Program-made: the position numbers and the translations under genes | The notes under the pieces: model-generated | What the model saw: only the letters and a program-made list of their open reading frames with translations | Database searches by the model: none | What the model was told of the DNA's origin: nothing | DNA from: Chloroflexota bacterium | GTDB taxonomy: Bacteria; Chloroflexota; Anaerolineae; Anaerolineales; Anaerolineaceae | DNA: 60,438 nucleotides | Reading direction: 5' to 3' | NCBI GenBank assembly: GCA_012729755.1 | Contig: JAAYCN010000080.1 | Span: forward strand, 1 to 60,438 | Part shown: positions 43,266 through 52,393 of the stretch, piece after piece | How the letters are laid out: the number at the start of each line of letters is the position of its first letter | Numbering within the stretch: position 1 is the first letter of the stretch

Positions 43266-45104
43266 ATGTCTAATGACGAAAAACAATCTACATCAGTTCT
43301 AGAGCCGATAGTCAACGAATTCTGCATGACTATCTGTACGGTTAATGGCTCGGGGAGCGCCACTGCCAACGGCACGTTATTCAGGGCGCTGTTTAAGATG
43401 GGCATCCCGACTTCGGGCAAGAACATCTTCCCCTCTAATATCAAGGGAATGGCGACCTGGTACATCATCCGTACATCCGCGAAAGGTTATACCGGACGCG
43501 TACCATACGATGATATCGTGGTCGCGATGAACCAGAAAACATTCCTGGAGGATTTAACTTACCTGCCTGAAGGCGGTGTCATCTTCTATGATGATAACAT
43601 CGAAATTCCTGAAGGAACACGCAGCGATCTGATTTTTTACCCGATGCCGATTAAAGAGCTGACTAAACAACTTAATCCTCCCCGCAATTTGCGCGATTTT
43701 ACCGAGAATATGGTGTATGTTGGCATTGTTGGACAGGTGTTGGGCATCACGAAGGAAGCGTTGCGATACGCGATTAACCAATACTTCCCGACCAAGCCGG
43801 CTGTGGCTGAAACAAATATGAAGACTATTGAGCTTGGGTATGATTGGGCTGAGCAAAACCTGGAAAAACGCGATCGTTTCTCAGTGCGTGAGATGTCCCC
43901 GCTGGATGATTGCATTATTACCGATGGGAACATCGCTGGCGCCCTGGGTTCGCTCTTTGGCGGGATGGAATTTTGTTCATGGTACCCGATCACACCCGGC
44001 ACGAGTTTAGTCGAAGCGGCGATCGAGTACGCGCCGAAATTGCGTAAAGACCCCAAGACAGGCAAAATGACCTGCGCGATCCTGCAGGTCGAAGATGAGC
44101 TGGCTGCTATTGGCGCCGCGGCTGGCGCCGGATGGGCGGGGCTGCGTTCACTTACCTGCACTTCTGGGCCAGGGCTCTCGCTAATGACAGAAACGATCGG
44201 CCTGGCGTATTTCACCGAGATTCCGGTGGTTATCTGGGATGTGCAGCGGGTTGGCCCGAGCACTGGCTTGCCCACGCGCACCGCGCAAGGCGATCTTGGC
44301 TTCATGTACACGCTCGGACATGGTGATACGCAGCATATTATCCTGATCCCCGGCAGCGTAACTGAGTGTTTTGAGCATGGTTGGAAAGCCCTGAATCTAG
44401 CCGATAAATATCAAACGCCTATTTTCGTGCTCAGTGATCTTGACCTGGGCATGAATCAATGGATTACGAAAAAGTTTGAATATCCTAATAAGCCGATTAA
44501 TCGCGGCAAGATCGTCTGGGAAGAAGACCTGAATAAATTCGCTGATTGGGGCCGCTATATGGACATTGACGGGGATGGAATTCCATACCGGACGGTGATG
44601 GGTAACCAAAACCCGCGAGCGCCTTATTTTACACGCGGAACTGGCCATAATGTCTACGGCAATTACAGCGAAGATCCGAAGGATTGGAGTGACCTTATTC
44701 GCAGAATTGGCAAGAAATTCCGTAAAGTCGTCGAAGACCTGCCGCAGCCTTTCTTTCGCAATGGGCCTGAGGACGCCAATATCGGCTTGATCGCCATGGG
44801 CTCTACGGAAAACGCCATGATCGAAGCTCAAGACATGCTCAACGCCGCTGGCGTGAAATGTGATTTCATGCGCGTCAAGTCGATCCCGACCAGCCCATCA
44901 GTCCGTGAGTTTATCGCTTCACATGAACGCAATTATGTTGTTGAGCTCAATCGAGATGGGCAGCTCTGCCGTATTTTGAAGCTTGAAATATCGGAATATT
45001 CACACAAACTGATTTCAATTTCTGAGATTGGCGGCTTGCCTCTGACAGCCGTTTGGACACGCGACAGCATCGTCGCTCTCGAAAAGGAAAGAAAACATGG
45101 ATAA
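43266..45104 (+). CDS. korA: 2-oxoacid:ferredoxin oxidoreductase, fused gamma-alpha subunit (KorA-like)
   Basis: 612 residues. The N-terminal 190 residues are the gamma domain (TVNGSGSATANGTLFRALFK, GKNIFPSNIKG), followed by the alpha domain with CSWYPITPGTSLVEA, AAAGAGWAGLRSLTCTSGPG, RVGPSTGLPTRTAQGD and a C-terminal swivel domain. With the beta subunit it decarboxylates a 2-oxoacid to acyl-CoA and reduces ferredoxin. The gamma-alpha fusion matches 2-oxoglutarate-type enzymes, but substrate range cannot be read with certainty. AAGGAG lies about 12 bases before the ATG. Its end overlaps the beta gene by eight bases. Confidence 0.93.
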   Translation: MSNDEKQSTSVLEPIVNEFCMTICTVNGSGSATANGTLFRALFKMGIPTSGKNIFPSNIKGMATWYIIRTSAKGYTGRVPYDDIVVAMNQKTFLEDLTYLPEGGVIFYDDNIEIPEGTRSDLIFYPMPIKELTKQLNPPRNLRDFTENMVYVGIVGQVLGITKEALRYAINQYFPTKPAVAETNMKTIELGYDWAEQNLEKRDRFSVREMSPLDDCIITDGNIAGALGSLFGGMEFCSWYPITPGTSLVEAAIEYAPKLRKDPKTGKMTCAILQVEDELAAIGAAAGAGWAGLRSLTCTSGPGLSLMTETIGLAYFTEIPVVIWDVQRVGPSTGLPTRTAQGDLGFMYTLGHGDTQHIILIPGSVTECFEHGWKALNLADKYQTPIFVLSDLDLGMNQWITKKFEYPNKPINRGKIVWEEDLNKFADWGRYMDIDGDGIPYRTVMGNQNPRAPYFTRGTGHNVYGNYSEDPKDWSDLIRRIGKKFRKVVEDLPQPFFRNGPEDANIGLIAMGSTENAMIEAQDMLNAAGVKCDFMRVKSIPTSPSVREFIASHERNYVVELNRDGQLCRILKLEISEYSHKLISISEIGGLPLTAVWTRDSIVALEKERKHG

Positions 45105-46143
45105 AACAACTGAAGTCAAAGCAGAACGTAATCTGATCGGCCTGACGCCACAGGATTATAAAGGACGACCAACCACGCTTTGTCCGGGATGCGGCCATAA
45201 TGTCGTTTCAAACCAGATTCAGGCGGCTGTCTATGAACTGGGCATTCTTCCTGAGAAGGTTGCCAAACTCAGCGGCATTGGCTGTTCATCTAAAAGCACC
45301 AACTATTTTCTGGAACGCTCGTTCGGCTTTAACAGCTTGCACGGCCGCATGCCCAATCTCGCTACTGGCGCTTCTTTCGCGGACACAACGGTGAAGATTA
45401 TTGGCATTTCGGGTGATGGTGATACTGCCAGCATCGGTATGGGGCATTTCAAGCATGTCATACGTCGCAACGTGCCCATGGTTTATATTATCGAGAACAA
45501 TGGTGTTTATGGGCTAACCAAAGGTCAGTTCTCAGCTACCTCCGACCTGGGTCTCGAGCTCAAACATCAGGGTAAGAACATGCTGCCTCCGTTGGATTTG
45601 TGCATGGAAGCGTTGATCAGCGGGGCCACCTTTGTCGCGCGGGCATTCTCAGGGGATACCAAACAATTGCGTGAATTGATTAAAGCCGCTATCAAACATG
45701 ATGGCCTGGCGATTTTGGATGTCATCAGTCCCTGCGTGACTTTCAATAATAAGGATGAAGCGCTTCAGTCTTATACCTGGGGACGGGAGAATATGGCGCC
45801 GATCCAGGACATTAAGTTTTACCCATCGTCCGCTGAGATTATTGATCGCGACATGCCAGAAGGTGTCATGCAGGAAGTTGAGCTGCCGGATGGTTCAGTG
45901 ATCATGCTCAGAAAGATCGAGCGAGATTATGATCCAACCAATAAACATGCCGCGCTCGATCTGCTGACTGAATCATATAAGACTCACTATTTCGCTACTG
46001 GTTTGATTTATATCGCCCCAAAGAGCTCGCCGACGGTGCATGATCTGTTTGACCTGGTGGATGAACCTCTTAATCGTCTGACACTGGATCGCATTCGCCC
46101 AAGCGAAGAAGCTCTCGAGAAGATTAATCTCGCTTTGCATTAA
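45097..46143 (+). CDS. korB: 2-oxoacid:ferredoxin oxidoreductase, beta subunit (KorB-like)
   Basis: 348 residues. The thiamine pyrophosphate site is visible as GISGDGDTASIGMGHF and YIIENNGVYGLTKGQFS. CPGCGH near residue 29, GIGCSSK and ISPC supply the cysteines of one [4Fe-4S] cluster as in KorB proteins; there is no ferredoxin-like extra domain. AAGGAAAG precedes the ATG. It is the last gene of the regulator-korA-korB unit, ending in a strong terminator. Confidence 0.94.
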   Translation: MDKTTEVKAERNLIGLTPQDYKGRPTTLCPGCGHNVVSNQIQAAVYELGILPEKVAKLSGIGCSSKSTNYFLERSFGFNSLHGRMPNLATGASFADTTVKIIGISGDGDTASIGMGHFKHVIRRNVPMVYIIENNGVYGLTKGQFSATSDLGLELKHQGKNMLPPLDLCMEALISGATFVARAFSGDTKQLRELIKAAIKHDGLAILDVISPCVTFNNKDEALQSYTWGRENMAPIQDIKFYPSSAEIIDRDMPEGVMQEVELPDGSVIMLRKIERDYDPTNKHAALDLLTESYKTHYFATGLIYIAPKSSPTVHDLFDLVDEPLNRLTLDRIRPSEEALEKINLALH

Positions 46144-46172
46144 TCTTCTGCGAGTTATCCTACTAAATTAAA

Positions 46173-46199
46173 CAAAAAACCCTGAAAAAGGGTTTTTTG
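46173..46199. terminator. bidirectional terminator between korB and pyk
   Basis: CAAAAAACCCT pairs with AGGGTTTTTTG across a five-base loop, giving A/T-rich ends on both strands for the convergent korB and pyk genes. Confidence 0.88.
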
Positions 46200-46213
46200 T
46201 TTTGGCATGAATC

Positions 46214-47656
46214 TCAGCCCTGAATGTTATAGAGTAAGGCAAGGTTGGGCTTGCGGAAGGTGCCGACCGGGAAGCCGCTGATCACCACCACTTGGACGCC
46301 CGGTTTTAGATCAGTTGAGGCGCTGATGGCTGTTTCAACATGAGTGACCATAGTTTCGAGATTATCCGCGTGGGGTACCATTATCGGAGTGACACCCCAC
46401 GTGATGCCCAGCCACTGATAGGTGGTTATCTCAGGCGTAAAGGCGTAAATAGGCACGCGCGGTTTGGTCTTTGACATCCAAAGGGCGGTATTGCCGCTGA
46501 GGGTGAAAACGACAATCGCTTCAACGTTCGGGTCGAGAGCCAGGTCTTTTGCTGCTCTGGTGATTGCCAGCGAGTCGTCGCCATTGAAATCGCCCTCTGG
46601 TATGGCGCTGTGACCCCAATCGGGTGCGTGTTTTTCAGCTTCTCTGATGATATTGTCCATCATCCTGATGCTTTGCACCGGATACTTGCCCGCCGCAGAT
46701 TCAGCTGATAGCATGACCGCGTCAGTGCCGTCGTAGATGGCGTTAGCGACGTCTGTCGCTTCGGCGCGGGTTGGCCGGGGATTATTGATCATCGATTCCA
46801 GCATCTGAGTGGCGGTGATAACAAACTTCCCCCGTGAATTGGCGGCTTTAATGATTAATTTTTGAGCGGAAGGCACCACCGCAGGAGGCATCTCGACGCC
46901 CAAATCGCCGCGGGCCACCATCACGCCATCTGTACTGTCCATGATCGCGTCAAGATTATCGAGCGCTTCTGGACGTTCAAGCTTGGCAATGATGGGAGGC
47001 AGAAATCTTCTGGGGGAGAGTCTGCGCATTGTTTTGCGCACCATCTGAAGGTCTTCGGCTGTTTTGACAAACGACACAGCCACCAGATCGATACCTTGTT
47101 CGAGGCCAAATTCCAGGTCTTTGAGGTCTTTTTCGGTGAGGATCGGTATATTGAGATTTGAACCGGGCAGATTGACACCTTTGTGCGACTTGAGATCACC
47201 GCCAAGCAAAACGGAGGCATAAATGGTTTCCCCGTCCATTTCAGTGACCTGAAGCTCGAGATTGCCATCATCCATAAGGATGTGGTTGCCAATAGTGAGA
47301 GCTTCGTGAAGCTTAGGCACGTCAAAGGGAATGAAAGTGACATCATCGCGCAAATGATCCGGATTTTTGCTGGAACTTAAAGCGACCGTTTCACCGGCTT
47401 TCAGAGTCAGAGGTTCATGTTTCAGGCTGCCAATGCGCAGTTTCGGACCTTGCAGATCCATCAAAATGGATACCGGTTTATGCAGCTCATGTGAAAGCTT
47501 GCGTAATAGCCTGATGCGGTTCGCATGATCCTGCTGGGTTCCGTGGGAAAAGTTAAGGCGGGCAACATCCATGCCCGCCTCAATCATTTCTCTTAATCGA
47601 GGCTCATCTGAACTGCTTGGGCCTAAAGTCGCAACGATTTTAGCAAACCTGTTCAT
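46214..47656 (-). CDS. pyk: pyruvate kinase
   Basis: 480 residues. It transfers phosphate from PEP to ADP, giving pyruvate. MDLQGPKLRIG, FIPFDVPK, VSFVKTAEDLQMV, KLERPEALDNLD, MVARGDLGVEMPP and ITATQMLESMINNPRPTRAE are the classical motifs, with the substrate Lys, Mg-binding Glu and Thr all present. A C-terminal allosteric domain is present, but the extra PEP-utiliser domain of some Bacillus enzymes is absent. It follows argF by 20 bases. The cell also has PPDK for the same step with PPi. Confidence 0.97.
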   Translation of the reverse strand: MNRFAKIVATLGPSSSDEPRLREMIEAGMDVARLNFSHGTQQDHANRIRLLRKLSHELHKPVSILMDLQGPKLRIGSLKHEPLTLKAGETVALSSSKNPDHLRDDVTFIPFDVPKLHEALTIGNHILMDDGNLELQVTEMDGETIYASVLLGGDLKSHKGVNLPGSNLNIPILTEKDLKDLEFGLEQGIDLVAVSFVKTAEDLQMVRKTMRRLSPRRFLPPIIAKLERPEALDNLDAIMDSTDGVMVARGDLGVEMPPAVVPSAQKLIIKAANSRGKFVITATQMLESMINNPRPTRAEATDVANAIYDGTDAVMLSAESAAGKYPVQSIRMMDNIIREAEKHAPDWGHSAIPEGDFNGDDSLAITRAAKDLALDPNVEAIVVFTLSGNTALWMSKTKPRVPIYAFTPEITTYQWLGITWGVTPIMVPHADNLETMVTHVETAISASTDLKPGVQVVVISGFPVGTFRKPNLALLYNIQG

Positions 47657-47676
47657 ATGAGACCTTCGTGGGTTAA

Positions 47677-48603
47677 TTATTTATCCTTCAGCAAGGTGTA
47701 GAGTACTGCCTTTTGAGCGTGCAGGCGATTGTGCGCTTCGGGGAAGAGGGCGGAATGAGGGCCATCAGCAACTTCATCGGTGATTTCCTGACCACGATGG
47801 GCAGGCAAACAATGAAGGACGATGACATCTTCACGAGCCTCTGAGACTAACTGTCTGTTGACCTGATATGGCGGGAAGACTGCTTCGCGCTTGGCGGATT
47901 CTTCCTCCTGTCCCATGCTGGTCCAGGTATCGGTATAGATGACATGCGCATTACGCACCGCTTCATGCGGATCGCGCAGGAAGCTTAACTTCGCGCCGCT
48001 GGCTGCCGCGATGGGTTTGACGGTTTCTATGGCTTCAGCCGGCATGTCATAATCAACTGGATTGGCGATGGTAAAGTTTGAACCAAGCTTTGCGCAGATC
48101 TGCATCAGAGAAACCGCGACATTGTTGCCGTCACCCACATAGGTCACATTCAAGCCCTTGGTGGTGCCGAATTTTTCAAAGATAGTAAGCATGTCTGCCA
48201 GAGCCTGGCAGGGATGGGAATAGTCAGAAAGGCCATTAATCACAGGTATCTTTGCCCATTTGGCCAATTCGAGGACGTGTTCGTGTTCGAAAACACGCGC
48301 CATTATCCCATGAACGTATCCTTCAAGCACGCGTGCGATATCCGCAATTGATTCGCGCTTTCCCAAGCCGATTTCATTCGGCGAAAGATAGAGGGCATCT
48401 CCTCCAAGGTGATGCATGCCCACTTCAAAGCTGACGCGGGTGCGTAGTGATGGCTTTTGGAAGATCATGGCCAACACTTTACCTTTTAGGACAGGTTGGT
48501 TGCCACCTGCTTGATACTCCTTTTTGAGCGCAGCTGCGAGGTCTAAAAGACTCTGCAACTCTTCAGGTGTGTAATCAATGATGTCCAAAAAATCGTTATG
48601 CAT
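47677..48603 (-). CDS. argF: ornithine carbamoyltransferase
   Basis: 308 residues. It makes citrulline from ornithine and carbamoyl phosphate in arginine synthesis or catabolism. The carbamoyl-phosphate loop is [20 protein letters not shown], with Leu in place of the commoner Thr; [25 protein letters not shown] and [13 protein letters not shown] complete the signatures, the last being specific for ornithine. GGAG lies eight bases before the ATG. No other arg gene is in the window; a 134-base gap separates it from ybeY. Confidence 0.96.
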   Translation of the reverse strand: MHNDFLDIIDYTPEELQSLLDLAAALKKEYQAGGNQPVLKGKVLAMIFQKPSLRTRVSFEVGMHHLGGDALYLSPNEIGLGKRESIADIARVLEGYVHGIMARVFEHEHVLELAKWAKIPVINGLSDYSHPCQALADMLTIFEKFGTTKGLNVTYVGDGNNVAVSLMQICAKLGSNFTIANPVDYDMPAEAIETVKPIAAASGAKLSFLRDPHEAVRNAHVIYTDTWTSMGQEEESAKREAVFPPYQVNRQLVSEAREDVIVLHCLPAHRGQEITDEVADGPHSALFPEAHNRLHAQKAVLYTLLKDK

Positions 48604-48737
48604 ATGCTCTCCTAATTACTCCTTTGTATGTTAGTTGACACATTTTACCGCCCGGCACAAACTGTCGGCGGTTTCACTTGAGGGATTTTACCAGAGGTGA
48701 AGCGAATTATGGGCGATAAAACCTGATCTGGGTGGGT

Positions 48738-49199
48738 TTAGACTTCGGCGATGCTGTTGATGAGCGGGTTGCCAAGCGCTGTGAGGATTGCGTCCTGGGT
48801 TTTAGACATGCGATCGCGGTGTTGTCTGTTGGCATGATCATAACCTGTCAGGTGAAGCACTCCATGAACCAATAACATTTCCAGCTCGTGTTGAAGGCTG
48901 CTACCATGTGAAACCGCCTGGGCTGACGCGGTTTCGAGTGAGATGATAATGTCACCCAGAAACATCTCGCCGTTTTCGGGGTCGATATATTGGTTCTCGA
49001 ATGATAAAACATCTGTTGGCTTATCTACCCCCCGATATTTGGCGTTAAGCTTCTGGATCTGTTTGTCAGTGGTGAGTTTCACAACAATAGACGCTGTCTC
49101 GGGCTGTTTTACGCTTTTCAGGGCTAATCTGGCGGCCTGTTCCAATCTGGAATTGTCGATTTGTTTGCGGGCTTTATTGGAAACAGAAATATAGATCAT
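48738..49199 (-). CDS. ybeY: endoribonuclease YbeY
   Basis: 153 residues. The zinc motif H-G-V-L-H-L-T-G-Y-D-H (three histidines) near 110-120 is diagnostic, with DVLSFEN and FLGDIIISLETA preceding it. YbeY is a single-strand RNase for 16S rRNA 3' maturation and ribosome quality control. Its ATG overlaps the stop of the upstream HD phosphodiesterase by four bases, a pairing conserved in many Gram-positive genomes. Confidence 0.95.
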   Translation of the reverse strand: MIYISVSNKARKQIDNSRLEQAARLALKSVKQPETASIVVKLTTDKQIQKLNAKYRGVDKPTDVLSFENQYIDPENGEMFLGDIIISLETASAQAVSHGSSLQHELEMLLVHGVLHLTGYDHANRQHRDRMSKTQDAILTALGNPLINSIAEV

Positions 49200-51361
49200 G
49201 AGTTCTCTTGAGATGATTCCAATTGGATTTCTTTTGTCTCTGGAACTGGTTCAAAAAGCTGAATTGGTTTGGTAATGCCTGACCTTTTGACCTCAGGGTA
49301 GCGAATGCGGGGATGGTAGGAGCGCTGTAAGGCATGGAAGAAAGCTTCGGCAATTACTCTAAGGTCATTGAGCGTTAAATCGGTATGATCTAATTGACCC
49401 TGGCCTTTGCAATACTCGATTGTATCTGTGATCAGCTGACGAATTTCCTCATCTGTTTTGGGCGAGTTTGCCCGGGCGCGTGCTTCTGTGCCATCTGCCA
49501 ACATCAGGATGGCAGTTTCACGGGAGCGGGGCGAGGGACCAGGGTAGGTGAAGGCGGAAATGTCAATATCTGCCTCATTCTCGGCCAATTCAAGCGCTTT
49601 GTTGTATTGGTAGCGGGTGATCATCGTGCCGTGGTGCTCGCAGATAAAATCGATTACCGCGGTTGGCAGGCGATAACGTTTGGCAAGCATAACGCCATCA
49701 GTGACGTGCGCGATGATTGTGGCTGCTGCCTCAATGGGGTCCAGCTCGTCATGCGAATCGATTTTGTCTTTGATCTGGTTTTCGATGAAAAACTGAGGGT
49801 TGTTGGCTTTGCCAGCGTCATGGAAAAGCGTTCCCACACGCACCAAAAGACGATCAGCGCCAATCGCTTCGGCGGCTTGTTCAGCCAGATTTGAAACCAA
49901 CAGGCTGTGCTGATATGTGCCAGGAGCGTTGCGCAGGATAAACTGCAATAAGGGGTGGTCAGGGCGGGAGATATCCAACAGCTGCAATGCGGTTGGCATG
50001 TCCAGAATAGCAGCCAGTACTTGCTGCAGCAGCATTGCCAGGCTGGCTGAAGCGATACCGCTGAAAGCCGCTGAGGCAATCAATGAGGTGAACCCGACAA
50101 AATCGGTGGTGACATCGGCATATCGGAAAGCTGTCACGACACCAATGCTGACCAAACTGGCGACAAATCCCGCTACCAAAAAAGCGCTCAAGCGGCGTGC
50201 CCGGCCAATGACCAAGATTCCTGCCAGCGACGGTAAGATGAAAAACACCATTAATTCAGCCTCGCGGCTCTTGCCGAACACCGTTAGCACCGTTAAACAG
50301 GCTGTCAACACCACTGCCAATTCGGTGTTGAACACGATGGCAACTGTGATGCCGAAAGCGGCAAAGGGATAAAGGTAGGGAAGGATGGTGTGGTCGATGA
50401 CCAAAAAACGCGCCAGGGCAAGGAAAAGGATGAAAAGAACAGCGACGATTACAATCGATTTCAACCTGGCGAAGGATTGATCTGCATTGCGACGGTAAAA
50501 AATGCCAGCGACAATGCCCATAATCGCCACCATGATCCCGGACCTAATGAATTGATTGGTCGGATTCGCGCTCTGACCGTAGCCGAACGCTTTAAGCGCC
50601 TCGAGGTCTTCCGCTTTAACAATTTGTCCGCGCCGCAACAGCACCTCGCCGTTAATAATCTGACGGGTTACTGGCTCGATTAAATTGCGGGCAGCCTCGC
50701 GGGCAGCCGCGGTTTGTTCCTCACTGTATAAACTCGTCGGGACGATCAGTTGAGAGATCAGTGATGTGATCGCTTCTGTCTGCGCCGGCCCGAATGCTCT
50801 TCCGTACAGGGCCGGCAAATTATCACGATATTCCGCCACGCCATTGGCGCGGATTGTGTCCTGAAGCACGGCTTCGAGGACGCGGTTGGCTTCAGTCGCT
50901 ACGGTGGGCCATTCATCATCGCTGAGATGAAGGATACGCATTGAATCTTCAGCGGTTAGATTCAGGATGGTCATTTTTTGTAAGTCAACTGACTTCTCAT
51001 TCATTTCAGCGATCGTGTCAGCACGAACGCTTGAGATATAGTTGATCGCTGAGGTCAGTTTTTGTAATTGAGCCCTCGCAATGTATGGATCTGAAGGCAA
51101 ATAAATGGGTTGTACAGCCGCAGCGGCTTCTTTACGAGCCTGTTCGGTGAAAATTTTGGACTCAAAATTTATTGAATAAGGCGCAAAACGTTCTTGCGTA
51201 GCTACGGAACCTACGGTCAGCACTTCTTCAGAATCATTAAGCAAGTCGGGCAGGGTTATCGCCAGGAAAATCAAAACACACACGAGCAAGAGAAGAAACA
51301 GCTTTATCGCCCGTGATGGAATTGAACCGTGTTGTTTGTCCTGGCGGGGTCTGGCTTTCAA
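49196..51361 (-). CDS. pgpH: 7TM-HD phosphodiesterase, PgpH-like c-di-AMP hydrolase
   Basis: 721 residues. One N-terminal membrane helix (about 18-40), an outer 7TMR-HDED domain to about 275, seven membrane helices (about 280-470), then an HD domain: GTYQHSLLVSNLAEQAAEAIGA, VGTLFHDAGKANNPQFFIENQ and EHHGTMITRY give the metal-binding His/Asp set. PgpH enzymes cleave c-di-AMP. No diadenylate cyclase is in the window. Start is TTG 51361 (GGAG seven bases ahead); it follows yqeY by two bases. Confidence 0.93.
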   Translation of the reverse strand: MKARPRQDKQHGSIPSRAIKLFLLLLVCVLIFLAITLPDLLNDSEEVLTVGSVATQERFAPYSINFESKIFTEQARKEAAAAVQPIYLPSDPYIARAQLQKLTSAINYISSVRADTIAEMNEKSVDLQKMTILNLTAEDSMRILHLSDDEWPTVATEANRVLEAVLQDTIRANGVAEYRDNLPALYGRAFGPAQTEAITSLISQLIVPTSLYSEEQTAAAREAARNLIEPVTRQIINGEVLLRRGQIVKAEDLEALKAFGYGQSANPTNQFIRSGIMVAIMGIVAGIFYRRNADQSFARLKSIVIVAVLFILFLALARFLVIDHTILPYLYPFAAFGITVAIVFNTELAVVLTACLTVLTVFGKSREAELMVFFILPSLAGILVIGRARRLSAFLVAGFVASLVSIGVVTAFRYADVTTDFVGFTSLIASAAFSGIASASLAMLLQQVLAAILDMPTALQLLDISRPDHPLLQFILRNAPGTYQHSLLVSNLAEQAAEAIGADRLLVRVGTLFHDAGKANNPQFFIENQIKDKIDSHDELDPIEAAATIIAHVTDGVMLAKRYRLPTAVIDFICEHHGTMITRYQYNKALELAENEADIDISAFTYPGPSPRSRETAILMLADGTEARARANSPKTDEEIRQLITDTIEYCKGQGQLDHTDLTLNDLRVIAEAFFHALQRSYHPRIRYPEVKRSGITKPIQLFEPVPETKEIQLESSQENS

Positions 51362-51363
51362 CG

Positions 51364-51816
51364 CTACTCCGTCTTTTCGAGCAATTCTTTGACAACCCGA
51401 CTGGCATCCGCGTTAGTGGCTCGGCCAGCCAGTTTTGGCAACAGCGCTTTCAACACCTTGCCTATTTCTTTGGGGCTCTCAGCGCCGACTTCGCGGATTA
51501 CTTCATTTGCCAGCTTGGCGAGTTGGACTTCGTTAAATTGGCTGGGCAGATATTCCTGAAGAATGCTGATTTCGGTTTCTGTATCGCGGATGATATCTTC
51601 CCGGTTGGCTTTATGGGCGTCTTCGAGGGTGTCTTTGCGAGTTTTAATTTCTTTTTGGACCACTGCCATAAATTCCTGGTCATTGAGCGCATGCCCTTTT
51701 TCGACTTCCGCCAGTTTGATAGCGAAGATCAGCATGCGAATAGTCCATTTTCGCCGTTCATCATGGGCTTTCATGGCGGCGTGTAACTGTTCTTGAAGTT
51801 TATCGTGTATTTCCAT
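51364..51816 (-). CDS. yqeY: GatB/YqeY domain protein
   Basis: 150 residues, the standard YqeY length. KLQEQLHAAMKAHDERRKWTIRMLIFAIKLAEVEKG at the N-terminus and LQEYLPSQFNEVQLAKLANEVI, KEIGKVLKALLPKLAGRATNADASRVVKELL at the C-terminus are characteristic. The C-terminal helices resemble the tRNA-binding tail of GatB amidotransferase; its cellular role is not established. The yqeY-pgpH-ybeY order is common. The ATG lies near a weak GGAAATA site. Confidence 0.93.
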   Translation of the reverse strand: MEIHDKLQEQLHAAMKAHDERRKWTIRMLIFAIKLAEVEKGHALNDQEFMAVVQKEIKTRKDTLEDAHKANREDIIRDTETEISILQEYLPSQFNEVQLAKLANEVIREVGAESPKEIGKVLKALLPKLAGRATNADASRVVKELLEKTE

Positions 51817-51851
51817 AGGGCAAATTATACTCTCCCGTTCAAAATTCTGAA

Positions 51852-52385
51852 TCAGGGTTCAAGCGATAAGAGCGGCACAAGTTGTTCGAGCAAGCCTGGG
51901 CTGATTCCATCGACTTCGAGCAATTGATTCAGCGCGGTGAAGCTCCCAATTTGGTCGCGGTATGTGAGTATGGCGCGAGCTTTAGCTTCGCCAATCCCGG
52001 GCAGCGAGAGCAATTGTTCGAACGATGCGGCATTCAGGTTAAGTTGCCCATGCGACGTTTGTGCGTTTTCAGCGTCAGATAATGCAGGCACAAAGATTCG
52101 CTGCCCGTCTTCGACGAAGGCTGCAAGGTTCAGTCGGTTGAGGTCCGCGCCGCTGACCGACCCGCCTGCTGCCTCGATGGCGTCATAGATGCGCGAATTG
52201 GGGGCGAGGCGATAAACCCCAGGGGTTTTGACTGATCCAGCTAGATTGACTTCGATAAAACTTTTTGGCGTGGCCGTGACTAACGTGATAACGTCACCTT
52301 GTCTGAGGTTGGAAAGTAAATACAGCCCGCCCGCCAGAACCAGACCGATCAGGATGCCAAGCGTGATATGCTGCCAGGGTTTCAT
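51852..52385 (-). CDS. comEA: ComEA-like DNA-binding protein
   Basis: 177 residues. One membrane helix (about 7-25) anchors it outside the cell. A SLBB domain (EVNLAGSVKTPGVYRLAPNS) follows, then a helix-hairpin-helix pair near the end: LNLNAASFEQLLSLPGIGEAKARAIL and FTALNQLLEVDGISPGLLEQL. This is the layout of ComEA, the receptor that draws double-stranded DNA through the wall in competent bacteria. comEC is not adjacent. It lies in a minus-strand series after DUF1385, but a 35-base gap separates it from yqeY. Confidence 0.92.
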   Translation of the reverse strand: MKPWQHITLGILIGLVLAGGLYLLSNLRQGDVITLVTATPKSFIEVNLAGSVKTPGVYRLAPNSRIYDAIEAAGGSVSGADLNRLNLAAFVEDGQRIFVPALSDAENAQTSHGQLNLNAASFEQLLSLPGIGEAKARAILTYRDQIGSFTALNQLLEVDGISPGLLEQLVPLLSLEP

Positions 52386-52393
52386 CTGACTTG

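Noticed and set aside
43637-44311. 224-codon minus-strand frame inside korA
   Set aside because: Mirror of korA, with no family motif and no promoter or ribosome site.
48604-48737. Possible terminator between ybeY and argF
   Set aside because: CCGCC/GGCGG can pair, but the loop is long and no T-run follows.
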